A stretch of DNA of 64,000 nucleotides, from contig JAVYIG010001821.1 of assembly GCA_035222895.1 (NCBI GenBank), forward strand, positions 186,001 to 250,000, written 5' to 3'. Made by a program: the position numbers and the translations under genes. Source of the DNA: Strongylocentrotus droebachiensis (lineage: Eukaryota > Echinodermata > Echinoidea > Camarodonta > Strongylocentrotidae). The notes beneath the pieces were generated by a model. It was not told where the DNA came from. It was given only the letters and a program-made list of their open reading frames with translations, and made no database searches. The number at the start of each line of letters is the position of its first letter. Positions within the stretch are counted from its first letter, which is position 1. Positions 56,326 through 64,000 of this stretch are shown in pieces.

Positions 56326-56618
56326 TGCATGAAGCCTTTTTGTGTGACTGTTCACTTCGTTTCTCCTCGATTTCAAGTTAATGCTATTGATTTAAACAAG
56401 ACTTGTTTGCAATTCACCTGATTACCTGTTCATTGTAAATAATAACATCACATTACTATGTCTTGTACAGAATATTTTGAAATAATACTTATTACTCAAC
56501 CCAGTTTGGTACATACCCAGACTACGTCAGATAAATAAATTGTTCATCTGTTTTTTTAATTCACAACATTTTCTCTTCATTTTCTGATGTTTTTTTTTTT
56601 AATTGTTTTATTGAGGAG

Positions 56619-56680
56619 TCGTGGTATAATGGTTAATTCACTTGACTCTCAAACCAAGGGCAAGTGAGAAAGTGTGTCTC
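56619..56680 (+). mobile_element. Truncated tRNA-like SINE head
   Basis: GAGTCGTGGTATAATGGTTA followed by ATTCACTTGACTCTCAAACC resembles the 5' half of a tRNA with a good box A (TGGTATAATGG). The box B half is missing. Confidence 0.45.
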
Positions 56681-57189
56681 CAAAATCTCTAAAAAAAAGA
56701 AGGGAGAAAAATACAAATTGATGAATAAATAACAAGAGAGAGAAGGAGAGAGAGGTAGAGAGATAGAGAGAGAGAGGGGGAGAGAGAGAAAAGGCGCTAT
56801 ATCAAATTTCTTTTGGATGGATGGATGGAGAGAGAAAGAAATAAAAAAAGCGTTCTCAAATTTGTCAGTGACTCATGGTTTTGCGTAGAGAGAAGGGAAT
56901 ACTGCGAGTCTTGAGTACAGTCAGATTTTGACTTGGGGCATGAGCCACCACGTCACCCCTAACTCCAACATCCCCCCCCCCCCCCCCATCCGCCCCTACC
57001 CCCACCTCTGGATACACCCCTGAGTCACGATTCATTTTGTGAAGTCAAGATTGTGCCTTTTACATTGAGATAACTGAATGAGGGACATCAGTGTGGAAAG
57101 GAGGGCTTATTACAGGTTGGAGGGAAAATTGGAAATATTTAAAAAGAACAGCAGGATTGAATTAAAACATTAATGAGTCCTTCCATATT

Positions 57190-57193
57190 CCCT

Positions 57194-57237
<44 letters not shown>

Positions 57238-57388
57238 CTCTCCTCCCTCTCTCTCTCTCTCTCTATGTCTATCTCCAATTCTATTTCGTTCTTTATATCC
57301 ATTCATTTGTTTCTTTTTTCTTTTCTCTTCTCTTACACTTTTTCTCCCTTATCTGTCTCACCTTCTTATCCCCCCTCCCTCCCTTTCT

Positions 57389-57419
<31 letters not shown>

Positions 57420-57422
57420 AAG
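57190..57422 (+). repeat. (CT)n-rich microsatellite
   Basis: Interrupted CTCT runs over about 230 bp; ORFs of 68-89 codons here are artefacts. Confidence 0.85.
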
Positions 57423-59057
57423 TACATTTTACCAAAACTTAGAGTCGGGAAAATACCTTAGAATGTTGTAATCAGTCTCAAACCTTTATTAGAAAATAAA
57501 TTACATTGGCTCAGCTTACAAGAGAAGAATATCACAATTTCCATGCCTAAACTTACAGTTTCTCATATCTATATCATGTTATGCATGGGTATTCAATGTT
57601 TGTGCCACACAACTTTTATATAAAAAATGATAGGGGGATACTGTACATGTTACTAATATACACTGTATTGTTTCACTGTACAACACTCTTTACAAACTTA
57701 AATAATCTCAGAGTATTACACTATGTAGCTCTGCGCCGGGTAGTACTTTGTACATTAAGGGAATCACACACTGTAGTCATTAAAGCATGCAGATGAACGT
57801 TGAGAAAGTACACTAAAGAAACAAAACAAGAATCATTATATTGTTGCCAAGTGGAAACAATCTATTGAGCAGAGGCACTAAAGTGTTTTGGTAGATTGCT
57901 TGTAGTATTAAATTATTAATTTCTTCATTATCAGTCCAGAGGATTGAGCGCCCTCTGTCATGCAATTCTATTTACATATGTTATGATGCACACCCTGATT
58001 TTTCAAGACACCGAAAGGGAAAAATTCACATTTTCCAACTCTGGACTACTTATTGCAGCTCACGTTCACTTCTCTCACACAAACTGGGTAGAAAGAATAT
58101 TGCCACAAGCAAATATCAATCCATCCTCGTTTGCATTGCAATTAAAATACCGACCACAACATTTGAAAATGTTGGGATTGGAGATTTGGAGCAAGAGAGA
58201 ATAGAAAATACCGGTTATAACATTGCACTATAACAACGCAAAATATAAATATTACGAAATGTGTATCTCTTCAAGAGAACACCATGAAATAGATCAAATG
58301 TATTCATTCAATTCTATACATTTTAGTCCATGCTTGTGTATCTTAAAGTATATTTACAATAACAGTGTGTCTAACAAACTGTAGCTATAATTGGACGGAA
58401 TTTTGATATTCACCTTTTAAATATAATAGCTGTCTATGGCAAGACATAAATAGAAACCAAGCTACCAGGATGGATCTACCAATATCGAAAGACGAAACAA
58501 AAATATAAGGGAAAAATATCTTATGAATTATGTTTCAAAGAGCAATGTTAAGTGTAATACAATAGCGTTTAAAGGTTTAATTTCTCCATGATAAAATGTA
58601 GATTAATTTTATGAAATGTTCATGATACTCTGAGCCTTTTCTTTTTCTCCCAAAGTTTATATCACAATTTTGCTCTAATACCTTTTGCTTGATAACGGGG
58701 TGTTCATAATTATACGATTGCATTCTCAGAAAAAAATATGCAAATTTGATTATGGCTATTTTATCTAACCTTTGACATTTTTCAGCACATACAAACGGAA
58801 TGTGCATCCTACCTTAATACTTCCTTTTCAACTTTGAACCCATCAATAGTTTTGATTTGCCAGAATTCCTTTATGAAGCATAATCATTTACATCATCCAT
58901 AATTCATTTCATAATTTTTGCCATATTGATTAAAAACAGTATAAGGTTGCTTGATGGTTATATACCCGATACTTAGCTTGAATTTACTAGTGTTTATCGC
59001 TATTGTATCTAGTAGTTTATTGTTTTGATGTGCTTGCTGTTCGTGATGTGGTGGTCG
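57423..59057. other. Intergenic, between convergent TNF ligand and NCKX genes
   Basis: AT-rich, no gene seen. The part near 59.0 kb must include the NCKX 3' untranslated region (minus strand). Confidence 0.45.
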
Positions 59058-59267
59058 TTAGCATCCACCATCGCAGACGATCTCCTGCACGAAGGCATAC
59101 ACCATGAAGAGGACGTACATGATGGCGAAGGAGACCCCGATGACGGCGTTGAGGCGGAATCGAACGGCGGTGAAAGCGACGATGGTGAAGAGGAGGATGA
59201 GGAGGAGGATAAAACCAAACTTGGCATGGGGTGGGATCGGGCCGAATGCACCGTCGTCGAAACGAAT
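59058..59267 (-). CDS. NCKX last exon: two final membrane segments
   Basis: On the minus strand, acceptor TTTTCATTACAG|ATTC then 69 codons and TAA at 59060-59058. It reads IRFDDGAFGPIPPHAKFGFI, then LLLILLFTIVAFTAVRF and VIGVSFAIMYVLFMVYAFV, ending QEIVCDGGC. This is markedly more GC-rich than the surrounding intron. Long ORFs on the opposite strand and in other frames here are shadows of this exon. Confidence 0.9.
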   Translation of the reverse strand: MRFDDGAFGPIPPHAKFGFILLLILLFTIVAFTAVRFRLNAVIGVSFAIMYVLFMVYAFVQEIVCDGGC

Positions 59268-62200
59268 CTGTAATGAAAAAAATCAGGTACAAAATTATTA
59301 CAGGTCAGACAAGATTTCTTACAGACTAATCAATATTTCACACAGATCGGTCAAGATTTCGTATAGATTGTTCAACATTTCTTACAGACTGGTCAAGATT
59401 TCTTACACACTGGTCAAGATTTCTTACAGACTGGTCAAGATTTCTTAAAGATTGTTCAAGATTTCTTATAGATTGTTCAACATTTGTTAGACTGGTCAAG
59501 ATTTCTTATAGATTGTTCAACATTCGTTACAGACTGGTCAAGATTTCTTATAGATTGTCCAACATTCGTTACAGACTGGTCAAGATTTCTTATAGATTGT
59601 TCAACATTTGTTACAGACTGGTCAAGATTTCTTATAGATTGTTCAACATTCGTTACAGACTGGTCAAGATTTCTTATAGATTGTTCAACATTCGTTACAG
59701 ACTGGTCAAGATTTCTTATAGATTGTCCAACATTCGTTACAGACTGGTCAAGATTTCTTATAGATTGTTCAACATTTGTTACAGACTGGTCAAGATTTCT
59801 TATAGATTGTTCAACATTCGTTACAGACTGGTCAAGATTTCTTATAGATTGTTCAACATTCGTTACAGACTGGTCAAGATTTCTTATAGATTGTTCAACA
59901 TTGTTACAGACTGGTCAAGATTTCTTATAGATTGCTCAACATTCGTTACAGACTGGTCAAGATTTCTTATAGATTGTTCAACATTTGTTACAGACTGGTC
60001 AAGATTTCTTATAGATTGTTCAACATTCGTTACAGACTGGTCAAGATTTCTTATAGATTGTTCAACATTCGTTACAGACTGGTCAAGATTTCTTATAGAT
60101 TGTTCAACATTGTTACAGACTGGTCAAGATTTCTTATAGATTGCTCAACATTCGTTACAGATTGGTCAAGATTTCTTATAGATTGTTCAAGATTTCTTAC
60201 AGACTGGTCAAGATTTCTTACAGAATAGTCAAGAAATATTGACTATTATAATTATATTTACAAAGATACAACTGAGAGCCTATAGTTGAATATATGTGGT
60301 CAAGATGAATGTATTACATGAAGTACATTTCCCAAGTCAACGAGACGCCATATAAACTGGAGCCTCGAATAAAAACATTGGATATTAGTCTTATTTGAAT
60401 ATATTTTGTAAAATGCCCTAACGAAGAAAACAGTAAAGACTAATGTCACAGATATGTGGAATCCAAATCATCCGCAACATTTACTGTGAATCTATGTAAC
60501 ATTTGACATAATTCACGTCTGTCCTAGTATATGATTCTCCTATACAGTAAAGTCCCTTTATTACACGTATTACACTTTACGTCATCCTAAAAACAACCCC
60601 GCCGCGGTTGACCGCGTCATATCTGTCCAATATTAGCTTCTTACCTGGTCTGCAGGGTTGAGGAGGGCGATGTTGGTGCCGCCGTTGATAGCGATTCGGA
60701 TGAGGTAGGGTAGTCCGATTCCGAGGTTGATGTCGAAGACGTTGGAGCCGATGGCGTTGGAGACTGCCATGTCGCCGTAACCATCACGGGCGACTAGGAT
60801 GGAACTCAAGGCATCCTGGTTGAGAGAGGAAACATGGAGATGGTGATAAGCAGTCGGTCCTATCTCCCTCACAAAATAATTCATACTAAGGTCAAACTCA
60901 TGCACGAAATCGACAACAGACCGAACCAAATAAGACCGGTAATGACCAAGGATCGGTTTGGAATGGGTGTGGGTGATGTGACAGAGGTATGACAAATGAA
61001 AAACATTAACAAGTTTATTATATACCTCTCTTTAGAAATATAGCCATCTGATTGGTCGAAATTGGAGTCGTGATTTTAGCCATTCCCGTAGTTCATGAGT
61101 GAGATACCCGCAAGATTCCGGGTACCGGGAAAATAGTAAAATTTTGCTGCGATCCCCATTGGTTTACGTGTTAAAACTTATTTTGTGCGAGCGCGGATAC
61201 CATACAGTGCTTTTTATCTGCGATTCCCAAATGATTGTAACATTCAGTCATCTTTCCAGCGAAGATTAACAGAAAGTAGTCATATGAGGGCCCGGTTTCA
61301 AAAATCGTGTAATCACTAGCAAGTTACACTAATTGTTAAAAGCTACTGAAATTGTGGCATTTGATTGGCAGAGAGCAAATTTGTCATAGAAATTTAGCAT
61401 TTTGTCATTTCGAACAAACTTTTTGAAACTCTGCCCTGTTTCGGTGTGTTTAATCAAACTTTACTAAGTATTGATCTTTGATAGGTAAATAATTACAATC
61501 AATCTTGTGATTGCGAGAAAAAATGAGTTTCACTGCAATTAATTTATACTTCCGAAAAATGTACGTTCGCAATAAAGTTGATTGCCATTTCGACACGAAA
61601 TGCCACCAAATATCACATTTTCTGGCAAATTTGAGCATTTTATCTGAATCAGGATTAGAATAATCCAGGGTTCGGGCTGCGACGATTTCTTTTTTTTTTC
61701 TAATAAGACAACTATTATTTATATTTTGACATGATCGCATAGACTTTCGAAAAAAAATGTATTGGTAAAGAATCCCTAAGTAACATATTGAAATGTGCTA
61801 ACATTACATTGATATGTTACGTAATCTCAACTCGATTCCTAAAGGTGAGACAAGGATGATTTCTTGAAAGTCTTTGCAATTGTGTTACTTGTGAAAAATC
61901 AAAGACATATAGCCATGATGAAATTATCGATTGTGAGCTTGATTAATTTACCGGTACGCTTGTCCCGACAGCGACGATGACGAGACCCATGGTGTAATCA
62001 CTGATCTTGAGAATACATCCCATCTTCACGACCAGGGTTACCATCCCGAAGCTGAGTGCAGCAATCCAGAAGATGGACAGCAGAAAAGAGGCTACATACC
62101 ACTTCCTATATCAACATCCAATCAGGAGAAAAGAAGGGGTAATCGTTAAAACTAGGTTTAACGGTTGACACTAGGCGTTTAAAAAAATGTTGTATTGCCC

Positions 62201-63161
62201 TTTGCGACCGACCCAAAAATCTTGAAATCTACGGTCGGCTTTTTTTATCTTAAACTTTTTTTTAGAAGAAAAAATGTGTAATGAATAAAAAAATATTAAA
62301 GCATTCAAAGAAAAAAAAGTATTTAAAAAAAAAGGTTTCCGACTGACCGACACAGGTTTTGGCCCCTAAAGTGCAAAATATATATTTTTTTTTTTTGGGG
62401 GGGGGGGGGACCTTATTTCGTCTTTCAGTAGGAATAAGAGCCGCAACAGGTGACAGGCCCTGTGACTGCGTGCGCTGCGTCTTCTTCCTTAAAAAGATGA
62501 CATTAAACGCTACTGTAAAAATCAACCGAAAATTTACGATTAGCGAATTAAATCCACGATTTGAAAAATTTGGGTTATATCATTGTTCTTAGCTGTGTTA
62601 AATCCAAACTTTTCTGAAGAGGCTCCCGAGGCATTTTCTATTAAAATGCGATCAAACGCAATTCTCTCAAGAATTCTGTGACATTCAATAAACACTAATG
62701 TTATATTAGAAGACTTTATAATACAGTATACGAACAAGCTTTGACCTCAAAGCAATTTGTTTTGGGGAAACGGTGGGATATGCTGAAAAGCAGAGTTTGT
62801 ATGCTGCACTTTCCAAAATGAATTATACGTGTAATTTTGTTCGCGGAATCATTTGAATAGATGATAAACTAACACAACAATAAAAACTAAGGAACAAACA
62901 AGTACTTGAGATAATGAAGGAGTTATACCTGAGACGTGGCACGCTGCAGTTGGGAATGGTCCATGAGAAGGCACACATAAAGGGAAAGCTGATCACAAAC
63001 AGCAACCATTTGAGTGAGTAGCGAAGACAACCACAAGTACTATCCAGGATTTCCTTATCAGGGTAGTACATGTTGATGGCTGGTAGGCACGGCAGGGGAC
63101 GAAGTGTCGGCTCTTCCTCAGAAACCTCCGATTTCTTATCCTCTTCTTCTTCCTTCTCACC
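59058..63161 (-). CDS. K+-dependent Na+/Ca2+ exchanger (SLC24/NCKX family), 3' part
   Basis: Four minus-strand exons (63161-62929, 62105-61952, 60815-60645, 59267-59058) join in frame to the C-terminal ~255 residues. Order: acidic loop EKEEEEDKKSEVSEEE; a membrane segment around LKWLLFVISFPFMCAF; then WYVASFLLSIFWIAALSFGM; then the alpha-2 repeat, GTSVPDALSSILVARDGYGD followed by MAVSNAIGSNVFDI; then two hydrophobic segments to the stop. Known of the family: plasma-membrane antiporters exporting Ca2+ and K+ in exchange for Na+, with ion-binding residues in the alpha repeats, including the aspartate of GTSxPD, which is present. The 5' exons (signal region, alpha-1 repeat) lie beyond the right edge. 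The gene converges on the TNF ligand gene. The closest SLC24 paralogue cannot be set from this part. Confidence 0.92.
59307..60236 (+). repeat. 42-bp minisatellite in the last NCKX intron, about 22 units
   Basis: Unit: GACTGGTCAAGATTTCTTAT then AGATTGTTCAACATTCGTTA and CA. It is two related 21-bp halves. Period 42 keeps frame, so ORFs of 98-208 codons with a 14-residue repeat appear; they are intronic and antisense to the gene. Variant units (CAACATTGTTAC at 59897 and 60106, 209 bp apart) show duplication of a five-unit block. Confidence 0.93.
60645..60815 (-). CDS. NCKX exon: alpha-2 repeat core
   Basis: On the minus strand, acceptor CTCAACCAG|GATG and donor GACCAG|GTAAGA bound 171 nt (57 codons, phase 0 both sides). 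It reads DALSSILVARDGYGDMAVSN then AIGSNVFDINLGIGLPYLI. This is the most conserved block of the SLC24 family and makes the identification secure. Confidence 0.95.
61288..61441. mobile_element. MITE-like inverted-repeat element in NCKX intron
   Basis: Left end GGGCCCGGTTTCAAAAATCG, right end (inverted) GGGCAGAGTTTCAAAAAGTT. A subterminal hairpin, GTGTAATCACTAGCAAGTTA followed by CAC, sits next to the left end, as in the elements at 25671 and 45539. Confidence 0.65.
61727..61890. mobile_element. Inverted-repeat element, TTTTCGAA family, in NCKX intron
   Basis: Left arm ATGATCGCATAGACTTTCGA then AAAAAAAT; right arm GATGATTTCTTGAAAGTCTT then TGCAATTGTGTT. Same family. Single related ends are also seen near 7897-7950 and 20160-20200. 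Confidence 0.5.
61952..62105 (-). CDS. NCKX exon: membrane segments leading into alpha-2
   Basis: On the minus strand, acceptor GATATAG|GAAG and donor TACCG|GTAAAT bound 154 nt, phase 2 in and 0 out. It reads KWYVASFLLSIFWIAALSFG, then MVTLVVKMGCILKISDYTMG and LVIVAVGTSVP. GTSVP is the first half of the alpha-2 motif; its aspartate is supplied by the next exon. Confidence 0.9.
62106..62928 (-). other. NCKX intron
   Basis: AT-rich with a T run joined to a G run at 62383-62411. No repeat family recognised. Confidence 0.5.
62929..63161 (-). CDS. NCKX exon: acidic cytoplasmic loop and first membrane segment of C half
   Basis: On the minus strand, acceptor GAAAACAG|GGTG and donor CTCAG|GTATAA bound 233 nt, phase 0 in and 2 out. 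It begins GEKEEEEDKKSEVSEEE, passes LRPLPCLPAINMYYPD, and ends FSWTIPNCSVPRL. The acidic loop is typical of the central loop of NCKX proteins. The acceptor has a weak pyrimidine tract, so the exon start is the least certain boundary of this gene. Confidence 0.82.
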
Positions 63162-64000
63162 CTGTTTTCAAGATAGCCATGGAATAAGAACATGATTATG
63201 AGTTGTACTGCGATGTTCTCCGATGGAGACGATATGCGATAATAATAATGAGGCCAGCGGAAGGTCAATGAGAACGCTGCAAAGAATCTCAGTACAGTTA
63301 ACCGCCTAAAAGCTCCGCCATGGCAAACTCAAATATGTTTGTGTTAAAAAGAATTGGAAGTGAAGTTTAAAGGTATAGACCAGTTTTGGAACCCCCCCCC
63401 CCCCCTCCAAAAATAAATGGAAGCTCTTATTTTCAATGTTTTGACTGTTTTTACGTGCTGATACAAATTTTGCCGGGAAACCGCCTACTAATTGATTTAT
63501 ACATGTATTTGGTAAATTATCATATTGATCCGGCCTGGATAGATATATATCACGAATGCACTTCAACACTGAAAATTTGGGCATATATTTCTGCTTTTTT
63601 GCGAATTTAGGTTGAAGTATTGTCATCGAAACCTCTTAAGGTAATATTTAAACAACATTGAATGGATATTTTGCACCCAAAACCCTTGAACCACAATTTT
63701 ACCACTTCCGGTCTTTACCTTTAACGGATTTACATAATATCTGTACTCTGTGTGATGATGAGATACATCAATGTCAAGCTAACAATGCCTCTAATCGTCA
63801 TTCTAGTTTGCCACTGCGCTTTTTTTTTCTCAGGCATGCAGTTTTATGGCGTCACATATTATGAGTGCGTCCTAATGAGGAAAGACAATCATGGATGGGA
63901 GAATTAAATTTAAAAAAACATGTTGATGTAGATCAAGGACAGAGATCTCTACCATATTTCATTTCTCATTTGTGTATCGCTCTACTTTTAGAAAAAATAG
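63162..64000 (-). other. NCKX upstream intron, cut by window edge
   Basis: AT-rich with a C run at 63390-63407. No further NCKX exon was recognised, so the 5' exons are beyond 64000. Confidence 0.5.

Noticed and set aside
59009..59448. Plus- and minus-strand ORFs over the NCKX last exon
   Set aside because: Shadows of the exon in other frames; the NCKX frame has family matches and correct splice sites.
59484..60228. ORFs of 98-208 codons with a 14-residue repeat
   Set aside because: A 42-bp minisatellite automatically keeps frame. It is intronic and antisense to the NCKX gene.

Overview
The window is animal nuclear DNA. Genes are split by long introns with GT-AG junctions, background DNA is AT-rich, and non-coding sequence is packed with SINEs, LINE tails, foldback/MITE elements, a hAT transposon and minisatellites. 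The protein families (an ectodysplasin-like TNF ligand, a second TNF ligand, an SLC24/NCKX exchanger) and the repeat style fit a marine deuterostome invertebrate. An echinoderm is my best guess, but the species cannot be fixed from sequence alone.

Layout: (1) 2.7-14.9 kb, + strand: the 3' part of an ectodysplasin-A-like TNF-superfamily ligand gene. Three secure exons (5590-5661, 12378-12499, 14654-14899) encode an almost complete TNF homology domain. A possible 36-nt exon at 2741-2776 precedes them, and more 5' exons probably lie left of the window. A 3.7-kb hAT element with a perfect 8-bp target duplication (8438-12141) sits in the intron before the second-last exon and carries a higher-order tandem array. 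(2) 14.9-44.6 kb: about 30 kb with no recognisable gene. It holds a C-rich/G-rich inverted minisatellite around a 38-bp-arm hairpin (20.9-21.7 kb), a cluster of tRNA-derived SINEs (25.1-26.3 kb), a foldback element (27.5-28.0 kb), a TA-flanked element (29.9-30.8 kb) inserted at the edge of a 1.9-kb, ~41-bp minisatellite (to 32.77 kb), and a weak candidate exon region near 35.3-36.0 kb. (3) 44.6-54.2 kb, + strand: a complete second TNF-superfamily ligand gene. Six exons join in frame to 342 residues: short cytoplasmic tail, one membrane segment, stalk, a furin site created at an exon junction, and a TNF homology domain. (4) 59.06 kb to the right edge, - strand: the last four exons of a K+-dependent Na+/Ca2+ exchanger (SLC24/NCKX family), with the alpha-2 repeat. 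A 42-bp minisatellite fills most of the last intron.

The two ligands lie in tandem on the same strand and converge on the exchanger gene. The ligands would act as trimeric type II membrane or shed signals for TNF-receptor-family proteins. The exchanger is an unrelated neighbour. Most of the large open frames in the window, including one of 651 codons, are products of stop-poor tandem repeats and are not genes.
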